Shown: positions 56,577 to 64,000 of the stretch, piece after piece
Numbering within the stretch: position 1 is the stretch's first letter
Layout: the number at the start of each line of letters is the position of its first letter
Origin: Alkalihalophilus pseudofirmus
GTDB taxonomy: Bacteria > Bacillota > Bacilli > Bacillales > Bacillaceae_D
Direction: 5' to 3'
Length of the DNA stretch: 64,000 nt
Assembly: GCF_029094545.1 (NCBI RefSeq)
Contig: NZ_CP117835.1
Span: 1,034,001-1,098,000, forward strand
Position numbers and translations under genes: made by a program
The notes under the pieces: model-generated
What the model was told of the DNA's origin: nothing
What the model saw: only the letters and a program-made list of their open reading frames with translations
Databases searched by the model: none

Positions 56577-56837
56577 ATGGAGTATTCACAAGATATGAAA
56601 AACCGCTTAAAGCGTATTGAAGGTCAAGTTCGTGGGATTCTTCGTCTTATGGAAGAAGAAAAAGACTGTAAGAATGTTATTACCCAAATGTCTGCAGTAA
56701 AGTCTGCAACAGACCGTGCCATGGCCTATATTATCGCTAAAAATATGCAGCAATGTATTATCGATGAAGTAGAAAAAGGCGAGCAAGCGGATCAAGTCGT
56801 AGAAGAAGCCATTCAATTGTTAGTGAAATCCAGATAA
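56577..56837 (+). CDS. cstR: CstR-like persulfide-sensing repressor
   Basis: An 86-residue CsoR-family helical repressor with C31 and C60 and no copper-binding His, as in S. aureus CstR and B. subtilis YrkD. Persulfides are expected to link the two cysteines across the dimer and release DNA. It stands at the head of a sulfide/persulfide detoxification cluster and has a matching dyad over its own promoter. The paralogue at 50933 is 85% identical. Confidence 0.88.
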   Translation: MEYSQDMKNRLKRIEGQVRGILRLMEEEKDCKNVITQMSAVKSATDRAMAYIIAKNMQQCIIDEVEKGEQADQVVEEAIQLLVKSR

Positions 56838-56853
56838 TTTTTTTGGTTTTAAA

Positions 56854-56871
56854 TATACCTAAACCGGTATA
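56854..56871 (+). promoter_or_regulatory. Putative CstR operator 1 upstream of yrkF
   Basis: Perfect TATACC-TAAACC-GGTATA dyad 13 bp before the -35 of the next promoter. Confidence 0.72.
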
Positions 56872-56883
56872 AGTAAAAAATAG

Positions 56884-56911
56884 TTGACGAATTAAAAATC
56901 ATATGTATAAT
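56884..56911 (+). promoter_or_regulatory. Promoter of the yrkF-yrkH operon
   Basis: TTGACG, 16 nt, TATAAT, flanked by two dyads. The second dyad begins 6 bp after the -10. Confidence 0.75.
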
Positions 56912-56916
56912 ATAGA

Positions 56917-56934
56917 TATACGGGTAAAGGTATT
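56917..56934 (+). promoter_or_regulatory. Putative CstR operator 2 at the yrkF start site
   Basis: TATACG-GGTAAA-GGTATT, 10 of 12 to the dyad with the same 6-nt spacer, placed over the expected transcription start. Confidence 0.6.
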
Positions 56935-56953
56935 ATAAAAGGAGGCAAACAAA

Positions 56954-57520
56954 ATGACAATTAAAGCAGATCATGTATTAGATGCAAAAGGATTATCTTG
57001 TCCAATGCCAATTGTTAAAACGAAAAAAACGTTAGATGGAATTGAACCAGGCCAAGTACTTGAGGTTCAAGCAACAGATAAAGGCTCACTTGCTGATCTT
57101 AAAGCATGGGCTGGCTCAACAGGCCATCAATATTTAGGCACCATTGAAGAAGGCGACACGCTTGTTCATTACATTCGTAAGGCGAGTGCAAATGAGGAAA
57201 AAGAAGAGGTTGACTTCGCAAATGTGATCTCTAATGAAGAGCTTGAAGCAAAAATCGGCAGTGAGAATGTAACAATCCTTGATGTGCGTGAACCAGCTGA
57301 ATATGCATTCTCGCATATCCCAACAGCAGCTTCTATTCCTTTAGGTGAGCTTAAGTCACGCTTAGGTGAATTGAACCAAGATCATGAAGTGTATGTTGTC
57401 TGCCGTACAGGTTCTAGAAGTGCGATGGCGGCCCAATTGCTTCAAGACAATGGTTTTACAAATGTGACAAATGTAAAGCCTGGAATGACAGCATGGAATG
57501 GTAAAACTGAAAGTAAATAA
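56954..57520 (+). CDS. yrkF: TusA-rhodanese fusion protein (YrkF-like)
   Basis: A 188-residue sulfur-carrier fusion. The N-terminal TusA domain has LSCPMPIVKTKK with the sulfur-carrying Cys. The C-terminal rhodanese domain (about residues 95-188) has the active-site loop VVCRTGSRS. It likely passes sulfane sulfur between persulfide partners of the cluster. B. subtilis YrkF is the close parallel. GGAGG precedes the ATG. Confidence 0.9.
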   Translation: MTIKADHVLDAKGLSCPMPIVKTKKTLDGIEPGQVLEVQATDKGSLADLKAWAGSTGHQYLGTIEEGDTLVHYIRKASANEEKEEVDFANVISNEELEAKIGSENVTILDVREPAEYAFSHIPTAASIPLGELKSRLGELNQDHEVYVVCRTGSRSAMAAQLLQDNGFTNVTNVKPGMTAWNGKTESK

Positions 57521-57585
57521 TTCTTTTCTGAAAAGAATGGACTAATAAATGCAACAGATGAACAAATACTTTGGAGGTGTGATTC

Positions 57586-58716
57586 ATGGCTGTAAAAGCA
57601 ATGAAAGCAGGAGTTTTAGCGAAGACGGTTATCAATAAAGAAGAGTTATTTATTCTTGATGTCAGAAATACGGACCAATATGATGATTGGAAAGTTGAAG
57701 GCGATGGGATTGTAACGATGAATAAGCCATACTTTGACCTTATCGAAGGGGTTGATGATATTCTTGATCAAATCCCAGCAGATAAAGAGGTATTAGTCGT
57801 CTGTGCGAAGGAAGGCTCATCTATCTTTGTTGCTGAGCAATTAGCAGAGGCAACAGGGCGTGACATTCATTACCTTGAAGGTGGAATGAAAGCGTGGAGT
57901 GAGCATCTTGAGCCGGTTAAAGTGGGAGATCTTGACGGCGGCGGCAGTTTGTATCAATTTGTCCGTCTAGGCAAGGGCTGTCTTTCTTACATGATTGTAT
58001 CTGGAAATGAAGGGGCCATGATTGACCCGCTTCGTCTTGTAGATCAATATGAAGCTTTTGCCAATAAATTAGGGATCAAAGTTCTTCATATGTTTGATAC
58101 TCATCTGCATGCAGATCATATTTCAGGCGGACGCCGCTTAGCGGAAGCAACAGGTGGTACGTATTACCTGCCGCCAAAGGATGCTGGGGAGGTAACGTTT
58201 AAATTTGAGCCTCTTGAAGACGGAATGGAAGTGACTTTTGGCGAGGCAAATGTACGAGTGAAAGCCGTTTATTCACCTGGTCATACGATTGGAAGCACGT
58301 CTTTAATCGTTAATGATACGTATTTATTCACAGGTGACATTCTATTCCTTGATTCAATCGGCCGTCCGGATCTTGCTGGACTTGCAGAAGATTGGGTAGG
58401 AGATTTACGCGAATCATTGTATGTCCGCTATAAAAACTTAGATCAAGATTTATTAGTCTTGCCAGCTCATTTTGCTAAATTGAAAGAGTTGGATGATCAA
58501 GGAAGAGTATTTGCTCGTTTAGGTGACCTATATAAAGAAAATCATGGGTTAATGATTGATGATGAAGAGGAGTTTCGTCGTGTAGTATCTGAAAACCTGC
58601 CGCCGCAGCCGAACTCTTATCAAGAAATCAGAAAAACGAACATGGGTATCTTAACACCTAATAAAGAGGAAGAAACAGAGATGGAGATCGGTCCAAACCG
58701 TTGTGCCGTATCTTAA
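57586..58716 (+). CDS. yrkH: Rhodanese-persulfide dioxygenase fusion (CstB/YrkH-like)
   Basis: A 376-residue protein: a N-terminal rhodanese-like domain (residues 1-~110, with VVCAKEGSS) and a metallo-beta-lactamase domain with [11 protein letters not shown] and the ligand segments SPGHTIGS and [15 protein letters not shown]. Such proteins oxidise persulfides, giving sulfite or thiosulfate. The domain order is rhodanese first, as in B. subtilis YrkH. GGAGG precedes the ATG. A Cys near the end (NRCAVS) is notable. Confidence 0.9.
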   Translation: MAVKAMKAGVLAKTVINKEELFILDVRNTDQYDDWKVEGDGIVTMNKPYFDLIEGVDDILDQIPADKEVLVVCAKEGSSIFVAEQLAEATGRDIHYLEGGMKAWSEHLEPVKVGDLDGGGSLYQFVRLGKGCLSYMIVSGNEGAMIDPLRLVDQYEAFANKLGIKVLHMFDTHLHADHISGGRRLAEATGGTYYLPPKDAGEVTFKFEPLEDGMEVTFGEANVRVKAVYSPGHTIGSTSLIVNDTYLFTGDILFLDSIGRPDLAGLAEDWVGDLRESLYVRYKNLDQDLLVLPAHFAKLKELDDQGRVFARLGDLYKENHGLMIDDEEEFRRVVSENLPPQPNSYQEIRKTNMGILTPNKEEETEMEIGPNRCAVS

Positions 58717-58736
58717 TCAATAAATGGTATTTAGTA

Positions 58737-58789
58737 TTTAACTAAATCTATTTAGCCAAATCTTTTTAACCAATTAATTTAACCAATCT
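58737..58789. repeat. Four copies of a TTTAACCAAATC-like 12-mer
   Basis: Copies start at 58737, 58751, 58765 and 58778, at 13-14 bp spacing, in the 89-bp gap before the TusA gene. The last ends 2 nt before the AAGGAG ribosome site. Confidence 0.6.
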
Positions 58790-58805
58790 AAGGAGATGAT
58801 TTTTA

Positions 58806-59033
58806 ATGAACAGTAACAAAGTATTAAACGCAGAAGGTCTAGCTTGTCCAATGCCGGTAGTAAAAACAAAGAAAGAAATGGATACACTTGAATCAGGTCA
58901 AATTCTTGAAATCCATGCAACTGATAAAGGTGCTGAGGCTGATATGGCAGCTTGGGCTAAAACATCTGGACACGAATTAATTCATCAAGAACAAGACGGA
59001 AATGTATTTAAATTCTGGATTAAAAAAGGTTAA
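58806..59033 (+). CDS. yrkI: TusA-like sulfur carrier (YrkI-like)
   Basis: A 75-residue single-domain TusA protein with LACPMPVVKTKK carrying the active Cys. It is closely related to the N-terminal domain of the fusion protein upstream. It is expected to shuttle sulfane sulfur. AAGGAG precedes the ATG. Confidence 0.92.
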   Translation: MNSNKVLNAEGLACPMPVVKTKKEMDTLESGQILEIHATDKGAEADMAAWAKTSGHELIHQEQDGNVFKFWIKKG

Positions 59034-59105
59034 TATTAGCTGTAATAGTGAGTGGGTCTAAAAGAGACCTGCTCACTCATTTTAATGAAAGGGGGACTTT
59101 AAAAG

Positions 59106-60773
59106 ATGTTAAAGAAATTGTTCCCAGGTCTTGAATGGATGTTAACATATCAAAAGCACGACCTTAGAGGGGATCTTTCCGCTGGTCTGATTGTAGCGAT
59201 TATGCTGATACCTCAAGGGATGGCATATGCAATGCTTGCGGGATTGCCGCCTGTAATGGGCTTATATGCTTCAACTATTCCACTGCTTGTTTACGCATTA
59301 TTTGGCTCATCTAGACAGCTTGCTGTCGGGCCGGTTGCAATGGTGTCATTGTTAGTTTTAACAGGTGTTCAAGGGTTGGCTGAACCGGGGTCATCCGAAT
59401 ATATTTCACTTGTATTGCTGTTAGCTTTAATGGTCGGTGTGATCCAGTTAAGTCTAGGACTCCTGCGGTTAGGTTTTATTACTGATTTTATTTCTCACGC
59501 CGTTATTAGCGGTTTTACATCCGCTGCAGCGATCGTTATTGGTTTTAGTCAATTAAAACATCTATTAGGCATTCAATTGCCGTCTTCTGAGAATGTTTTC
59601 GAACTACTATTTGAAGCAGGAAGACAACTTAGTTCTATTAATTCTTATACATTATTTATCGGTCTTACAAGCATTTTAATTTTAGTTCTTATGAAAAAGT
59701 ATGTGCCTAAGCTGCCGGCTCCATTGGTTGTTGTTGTATATAGCACTGCAGTTGTTTACCTTTTTGATTTACATGAAAAAGGAGTAAGTATTATAGGGGA
59801 AGTTCCGGATGGACTGCCGTCTTTATCACTGCCTTCATGGAGTTTTGAAGCAGTTAGTGCTTTAATGCCAGTAGCGATTACGATTGCCATTATTGGTTTT
59901 GTGGAAAGTTTCGCTATGGCAAAAGTGATTGCGACAAAAGAAAAATACAAAGTAGATGCCAACCGTGAATTAGTCGGACTTGGTCTTGCTAATGTGTCCG
60001 CTTCAACTTTCTTAGGATACCCTGTTACAGGAGGATTTTCTCGTTCGGCAGTAAACTACGGAGCAGGTGCTAAAACAGGATTAGCGGCTATCATTACAGC
60101 TATTTTAATTGTATTAACTTTATTATTCTTTACATCTTGGTTCTACTACATGCCAAATGCAGTACTTGCAGCCATTATTATGGTGGCGGTGTACGGGCTG
60201 ATTGATGTAGGTGAGGCTAAACATTTATTTAAAGTGAAGAAGATCGATGGATTCACCTTACTGATTACATTTGCTGCAACATTAACCCTAGGTATAGAGA
60301 TGGGAATTTTCATTGGGATTGTTTTTTCTTTGATTGTCTTTATATGGAGAAGTGCGAATCCGCATATGGCAGAACTAGGTTATGTTGAGGAAATGGACGC
60401 CTATCGCAACACAGCTCGCTTTAACAATGCCACAACACTAGATCATCTATCAATTTTACGAATTGATTCTCCGTTGTATTTTGCTAATATCCAACGAGTG
60501 GAGTCTCGAATTCAACAATCATTTTTGAAGTCTGAAGAAATAGATACGTTAATCTTAGATTTTCAAGGGGTAAATGATATCGATGCAGTAGCTATTGATC
60601 ATCTTGAAGAACTAATGAATACGTATCAGGAACTGAATAAGAACATTTATTTATGTGATGTCAAAGGTCCGGTTCGAGACACATTAAAGCAAGCAGGATG
60701 GTATGAAACGTTTAAGGGAAAAATTGAATTTAAAGATCTAGAGCATGTGATTGCTTATTTAAAATCGGTGTAG
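59106..60773 (+). CDS. SulP-family anion transporter with STAS domain
   Basis: A 555-residue membrane protein. The N-terminal motif AGLIVAIMLIPQGMAYAMLA is diagnostic of SulP, with about 12-14 helices, followed by a STAS domain (residues ~430-555, LILDFQGVNDIDAVAIDHLEEL). SulP members carry sulfate or bicarbonate. In this cluster it takes the place that a TauE-type sulfite exporter has in other cst/yrk operons, and it is followed 17 nt later by a carbonic anhydrase. Either anion is possible. Confidence 0.92.
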   Translation: MLKKLFPGLEWMLTYQKHDLRGDLSAGLIVAIMLIPQGMAYAMLAGLPPVMGLYASTIPLLVYALFGSSRQLAVGPVAMVSLLVLTGVQGLAEPGSSEYISLVLLLALMVGVIQLSLGLLRLGFITDFISHAVISGFTSAAAIVIGFSQLKHLLGIQLPSSENVFELLFEAGRQLSSINSYTLFIGLTSILILVLMKKYVPKLPAPLVVVVYSTAVVYLFDLHEKGVSIIGEVPDGLPSLSLPSWSFEAVSALMPVAITIAIIGFVESFAMAKVIATKEKYKVDANRELVGLGLANVSASTFLGYPVTGGFSRSAVNYGAGAKTGLAAIITAILIVLTLLFFTSWFYYMPNAVLAAIIMVAVYGLIDVGEAKHLFKVKKIDGFTLLITFAATLTLGIEMGIFIGIVFSLIVFIWRSANPHMAELGYVEEMDAYRNTARFNNATTLDHLSILRIDSPLYFANIQRVESRIQQSFLKSEEIDTLILDFQGVNDIDAVAIDHLEELMNTYQELNKNIYLCDVKGPVRDTLKQAGWYETFKGKIEFKDLEHVIAYLKSV

Positions 60774-60790
60774 ATAAGTAGGTGAAGGGT

Positions 60791-61336
60791 ATGGAAAAAA
60801 AACAACTTCAACATCAGAATGAGACATTTCTCAAAGAAATGAGGGAGCAAGATCCTCATTTTTTTGAGAAGCTTAAAGAGGGGCAGCAGCCAGAAATGTT
60901 TGTCCTAGCATGCAGTGATTCTCGTGTCAGTCCTTCTGTCATTACAAACATGCCGCTTGGAAAAATGTTTATTCACCGTAATATTGCCAATCAAGTAAAT
61001 GTGGCTGATGAAAGCTTTACTGCAAGTCTTTACTATGCTCTGAAACACCTTAAAGTAGCTGATATCCTGATTCTTGGTCATACGAGCTGCGGGGGCGTGC
61101 GTGCAGCTGCAGAAGGAAATACAGAGGATGCGCTGGCGCCTTGGTTAGCATCTGTACGAGAATCTCTTGGGGGTGCAGCATGCGAGGGTTTAGGAGAAGC
61201 TGCTTCTATTAAGAATGTAAAAACTCAGATGGAGCGCTTAGAAAAGCACCCCGTTTACCAACAATACGGGCAAGGAGTATCTATTGTTGGAGCAGTTTTC
61301 CATGTCGAATCTGGAGAGATTGAATGGATGAACTAA
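60791..61336 (+). CDS. Beta-carbonic anhydrase
   Basis: A 181-residue zinc enzyme interconverting CO2 and bicarbonate. Zinc ligands are in ACSDSRV (Cys, Asp-Arg pair) and GHTSCGG (His, Cys). The ATG at 60791 follows TAGGTGAAGG; the GTG at 60782 lies in that site. The pairing with SulP recalls bicarbonate transporters linked to carbonic anhydrase. A link to sulfur metabolism is not established. Confidence 0.92.
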   Translation: MEKKQLQHQNETFLKEMREQDPHFFEKLKEGQQPEMFVLACSDSRVSPSVITNMPLGKMFIHRNIANQVNVADESFTASLYYALKHLKVADILILGHTSCGGVRAAAEGNTEDALAPWLASVRESLGGAACEGLGEAASIKNVKTQMERLEKHPVYQQYGQGVSIVGAVFHVESGEIEWMN

Positions 61337-61346
61337 AAAATTTTAG

Positions 61347-61352
61347 TTGACA
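61347..61352 (+). promoter_or_regulatory. -35 box of the yrkE promoter
   Basis: A consensus TTGACA. The dyad at 61354 begins 1 bp later, so it fills the spacer. TAGTAT at 61370 (17-nt spacer) or TATATA at 61373 may be the -10. Confidence 0.6.
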
Positions 61353-61353
61353 T

Positions 61354-61371
61354 TATACCTAACTGGGTATA
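61354..61371 (+). promoter_or_regulatory. Putative CstR operator 1 upstream of yrkE
   Basis: Perfect TATACC-TAACTG-GGTATA dyad in the promoter spacer. Same 6-nt centre as the sites at 56451, 56854 and 56917. Confidence 0.72.
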
Positions 61372-61388
61372 GTATATAAACTATAAGA

Positions 61389-61406
61389 AATACCTACACA
61401 AGTATA
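61389..61406 (+). promoter_or_regulatory. Putative CstR operator 2 upstream of yrkE
   Basis: AATACC-TACACA-AGTATA, 10 of 12 to the dyad, downstream of the -10. Its start is 35 bp after that of the first site. Confidence 0.55.
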
Positions 61407-61426
61407 TTACTAGGAGGAGATTATAA

Positions 61427-61903
61427 ATGGAACAAAAGAAAGCAACAATGATCGTATTTGATGGGGATCTAGATAAAGCAATGGCAAGTTTTATTATTGC
61501 AACAGGGGCAGCGGCAATGGGGAAACCTGTGACAATGTTTTTCACATTCTGGGGTTTAAATGTGCTGCGTAAAGAGCAATATGTAAAAGTGGAGAAAAAC
61601 TTCTTAGAGAAAATGTTTGCGAAAATGATGCCGCGTGGTCCTGAAAAACTAGGATTATCAAAAATGAACTATGGTGGTATCGGAGCAAAATTAATGAAGA
61701 AAATGATGAAAAAGCACAATGTTGTATCATTAAAAGAATTAATCGAAATGGCACAAGACCTAGATATTAAAATGGTTGCATGTACAATGTCGATGGATGT
61801 TATGGGTATTCATAAAGAAGAGCTGATTGATGGCATTGAATATGCAGGTGTAGCAACATACCTTGCAGAAGCAGAAGATGGTAATGTAAACTTATTTATC
61901 TAA
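61427..61903 (+). CDS. yrkE: DsrE-family sulfur-relay protein (YrkE-like)
   Basis: A 158-residue protein of the DsrE/DsrF superfamily (DsrE2 type). It starts MEQKKATMIVFDGDLDKAMA and has the conserved Cys in VACTMSMDVMGI. B. subtilis YrkE is the parallel. It probably carries sulfane sulfur with the TusA and rhodanese partners. It has its own promoter with two dyads. AGGAGG precedes the ATG. Confidence 0.9.
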   Translation: MEQKKATMIVFDGDLDKAMASFIIATGAAAMGKPVTMFFTFWGLNVLRKEQYVKVEKNFLEKMFAKMMPRGPEKLGLSKMNYGGIGAKLMKKMMKKHNVVSLKELIEMAQDLDIKMVACTMSMDVMGIHKEELIDGIEYAGVATYLAEAEDGNVNLFI

Positions 61904-61927
61904 GGACTTATGATGAGGGTGTCGCAT

Positions 61928-62308
61928 ATGAAGTTTCTCTCACTAACAGTTTTAGCGATTCTAATCGGAATAGGAGTGTTCTCTTTGTTTAATCAATCAT
62001 CAAATAACGTAGAAGAAATCACAACAACAGAGTTAAAAGAGCAAATGAAGACTGATCAAACAGCAGTATACATTGATGTTCGTGAGGTTGATGAATTTGA
62101 AGACGGACACGTAGAAGGTATGAAAAACATGCCGCTATCAAGCTTTACTGAAACGTATTCAGAACTTCCAAAGGATAAAGAAATTGTTGTCATGTGCCGC
62201 AGCGGAAATCGCAGTATGCAAGCTGCAGAGTATCTAGTACAACAAGGGTACAAAAATGTAATAAATGTATCAGGCGGTATGCTTGCTTGGGACGGTCCAG
62301 TTAAATAA
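61928..62308 (+). CDS. Membrane-anchored rhodanese
   Basis: An N-terminal hydrophobic segment (KFLSLTVLAILIGIGVFSLF) and a rhodanese domain with VVMCRSGNRSMQ. 126 residues. The domain would lie outside the membrane or the segment is a signal anchor. GAGGGTG precedes the ATG at 61928; the ATG at 61910 is less likely. It is the last gene of the sulfur cluster, 24 nt after yrkE. Confidence 0.88.
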   Translation: MKFLSLTVLAILIGIGVFSLFNQSSNNVEEITTTELKEQMKTDQTAVYIDVREVDEFEDGHVEGMKNMPLSSFTETYSELPKDKEIVVMCRSGNRSMQAAEYLVQQGYKNVINVSGGMLAWDGPVK

Positions 62309-62316
62309 AGTAATGT

Positions 62317-62354
62317 AAGCCCTAATTACCTATATCAGGTGGTTAGGGTTTTTG
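62317..62354 (+). terminator. Terminator of the sulfur cluster
   Basis: A bulged stem with CCCTAA pairing with TTAGGG and an inner ACCT/AGGT pair, followed by TTTTTG. Confidence 0.8.
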
Positions 62355-62434
62355 TTTAAGCATAATCATTTTCTATTAGGTTTTGTTGATTTATAGTGAT
62401 AGATAAAGATGCTGTAAAAAAGGAGAGACCCTGT

Positions 62435-63421
62435 ATGAAATTAAGCATTCTAGACCAATCTCCCATTTCGGTTGGATATACACCAATAGAAGCGTTAGAA
62501 GCATCCGTACATTTAGCAAAAAAGGCTGAGGAGCTAGGTTATGAAAGGTACTGGATTGCTGAGCATCATGACTTTCCTGCTCTGGCTTGTCCGGCGCCAG
62601 AAGTCATGCTTTCCTACATAGGAGCACAAACGAAAACGATTCGTATAGGAGCAGGTGCGGTCCTATTACCGCATTACAAACCATATAAAGTAGCTGAAAC
62701 CTTTCATTTACTTGCTACATTATTTCCGGGGCGTATTGATCTTGGTATCGGCCGTGCACCTGGCGGATCAGCGGAAGCGTCAATGGCTCTATCAGATAAT
62801 TATTTAAAAGGGGTGAGGGAGCTGCCTGAAGCACTTGAAGAATTATTGCATTTTATACGGAATGATTTCTCGTCGGATCATCTTTTCCAAAAGGTGACGG
62901 CTTCTCCATTCCCGCCAGTTGCACCAGCTCCTTGGCTGCTCGGAACAAGTGAACGGAGTGCCGCCCTCGCAGCTAAAATGGGAATGGCCTATGCATTCGG
63001 TTATTTTATGAGTGATAAAGATGTTAAGAAAAGCATCGCAGCATATCAAGAATTATTCCAGGCATCTCCTGAATTTAAACAACCGAAGACTATTTTAGCT
63101 GTTTCAGTCATATGTGCGGAGACAACCGAGCGCGCAGAAGAGGTCGCTTCAAGCTATCTGCTGTGGAAGCGTCAAGTAGAAGCTGGTGAAGGCAGGCAAG
63201 GAATTCCTTCTATTGAGGAAGCAAAAAAGTATTCATTCAATGCTGAAGAGAAGAAAAGACTAAGTCAAAAAATGATCATTGGTAATCCAGATGAAGTATC
63301 ACAACGTCTGTTAGAATTCAAAGACATGTACAAGGTTGATGAGGTCATGATCGTAACGATTACACACAGCTATCGGGACCGTATAAAGTCTTATGAATTA
63401 GTTGCAGATGCATTCAAATAG
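62435..63421 (+). CDS. LLM-class flavin-dependent oxidoreductase
   Basis: A 328-residue luciferase-like TIM-barrel protein. It starts MKLSILDQSPISVG and carries YWIAEHHDFPALACPAPEV and GRIDLGIGRAPGG, as in the single-component MsnO8 subgroup. Reduced FMN and oxygen are the likely co-substrates; the organic substrate is unknown. AAAGGAGAG precedes the ATG at 62435; 13 upstream codons are not used. Its place after the sulfur cluster may be chance. Confidence 0.85.
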   Translation: MKLSILDQSPISVGYTPIEALEASVHLAKKAEELGYERYWIAEHHDFPALACPAPEVMLSYIGAQTKTIRIGAGAVLLPHYKPYKVAETFHLLATLFPGRIDLGIGRAPGGSAEASMALSDNYLKGVRELPEALEELLHFIRNDFSSDHLFQKVTASPFPPVAPAPWLLGTSERSAALAAKMGMAYAFGYFMSDKDVKKSIAAYQELFQASPEFKQPKTILAVSVICAETTERAEEVASSYLLWKRQVEAGEGRQGIPSIEEAKKYSFNAEEKKRLSQKMIIGNPDEVSQRLLEFKDMYKVDEVMIVTITHSYRDRIKSYELVADAFK

Positions 63422-63487
63422 CTTACTGATCTATTTCTCAAGTAGAAAATATTAAAACTAGGGCATTGATGGAGAAGAGGGATACTT

Positions 63488-63571
63488 ATGCGATTATCGA
63501 GTTCATCTTTAATTTACAATCAGGTTATTGGCTTTATCATATATCCAGATAGATTACAGAGCAAGCTATGA
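63488..63571 (+). other. Possible 27-codon leader ORF coupled to yrdB
   Basis: ATG at 63488 with a good purine-rich site (GAGAAGAGGG) opens MRLSSSSLIYNQVIGF and ends by overlapping the yrdB start as ATGA. The yrdB ATG itself has no good ribosome site, so coupling is plausible. Confidence 0.4.
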
Positions 63572-63903
63572 TTATTATAGCTATCGTCCGTTTTATCCTA
63601 GAAGTAACGGCCTTACTAGCTTTAGGGTATTGGGGTTTTGAAGCAGGGACGGAAGTGTGGCATAAGGTCTTGTTTGGGTTCACTGCTCCGATACTAATGG
63701 CAGCCTTATGGGGTACATTTATTTCTCCTAAAGCACCTAAACGTCTGCATGAAGTACCTCGGCTCATTCTAGAAATTGTCTTGTTTACTCTAGCTGCCAC
63801 AGCTATGTATGTATCAGGGCTCGAATTACTTTCGGTCATCTTTATGTTAACAGCAATAGTGATTAGTATATTAATTCGAGGGTTAAAGATGACAGAATTA
63901 TAG
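63568..63903 (+). CDS. yrdB: YrdB family (DUF2568) membrane protein
   Basis: A 111-residue protein with four hydrophobic helices. GYWGFEAGTEVWHKVLFGFT and WGTFISPKAPKRL are typical of YrdB/DUF2568. Function unknown. It overlaps the preceding short ORF by 4 nt. Confidence 0.8.
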   Translation: MIIIAIVRFILEVTALLALGYWGFEAGTEVWHKVLFGFTAPILMAALWGTFISPKAPKRLHEVPRLILEIVLFTLAATAMYVSGLELLSVIFMLTAIVISILIRGLKMTEL

Positions 63904-63913
63904 GGATCAATTG

Positions 63914-63950
63914 AACCCCAATCCTTATTTAGAAGGGAATGGGGTTATTA
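63914..63950 (+). terminator. Terminator of yrdB
   Basis: AACCCCA pairs with TGGGGTT across an imperfect inner stem (TCC/GGGA), followed by ATTA. The T run is weak. Confidence 0.55.
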
Positions 63951-64000
63951 GGAAAAAAATAGTTAATGTCACCTAAGATTATAACCACGCTACAATCGCT

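Overview
This window is chromosomal DNA of a spore-forming Bacillaceae, most likely an alkaliphilic or alkali-tolerant Bacillus relative (Alkalihalobacillus/Shouchella type). Three things point there: Bacillus gene order in the yqe-comE-holA-rpsT-gpr-spoIIP-lepA-hemW-hrcA-dnaK block; sporulation and germination genes (sda, gpr, spoIIP, a gerA-type operon); and a complete seven-gene Mrp Na+/H+ antiporter operon. No prophage, insertion sequence, CRISPR array, rRNA or tRNA was seen. The species is an inference.

Layout. 1-4.7 kb: the end of an M3 oligopeptidase, a YvgN-type aldo/keto reductase, a secreted alkaline phosphatase and a PNPOx-fold protein. 4.7-9.4 kb (minus): a thiamin-pyrimidine salvage operon, ylmB-tenA-thiZ-thiX-thiY, behind a TPP riboswitch whose P1 arm can pair with a following terminator. 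9.5-11.4 kb (minus): HU, phosphatidylserine synthase and a small export protein. 11.5-17.3 kb (minus): mrpABCDEFG with mostly overlapping genes. 17.6-24.6 kb: a small membrane protein, sda (minus), a DnaA-box cluster, then yqeG-yqeH-aroE-yqeI-nadD-yqeK-rsfS-cvfB-like-yqeM. 24.6-29.6 kb: comER (minus), comEA-comEB-comEC, yqzM (minus). 30-36.9 kb: holA, rpsT (minus), gpr, spoIIP-yqxA, a 58-codon unnamed gene (minus), lepA. 36.9-46.3 kb: hemW, then CIRCE-hrcA-grpE-dnaK, dnaJ-prmA-rsmE-mtaB. 46.3-51.2 kb: a 21-bp degenerate tandem array, deoC, a large TspO-like protein, a DMT-type efflux protein, a membrane protein/TlpA pair and a CstR-like repressor. 51.4-55.5 kb: an AT-rich germinant-receptor operon whose A subunit is frameshifted at a T9 run. 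55.7-62.3 kb: an MgtC-like protein and a persulfide/sulfide detoxification cluster: CstR, TusA-rhodanese, persulfide dioxygenase, TusA, SulP transporter, beta-carbonic anhydrase, DsrE-like protein, rhodanese. 62.4-64 kb: a flavin-dependent monooxygenase-like protein and YrdB.

How the genes work together. The thiamin operon imports and deformylates degraded pyrimidine, and TenA returns it to thiamin synthesis. The yqe block links ribosome assembly, NAD and shikimate synthesis and Ap4A turnover to replication through the sda/yqeG DnaA boxes. The sulfur cluster carries five dyads of the form TATACC-N6-GGTATA at its three promoter regions, which fits control by the CstR-like repressor that it encodes.

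The strongest candidates for unexplained structure are the helically phased 21-bp array (46376-46578), the nested hairpins between yqzM and holA (29841-29928), the shared dyads of the sulfur cluster, and the unusual leader of sda.
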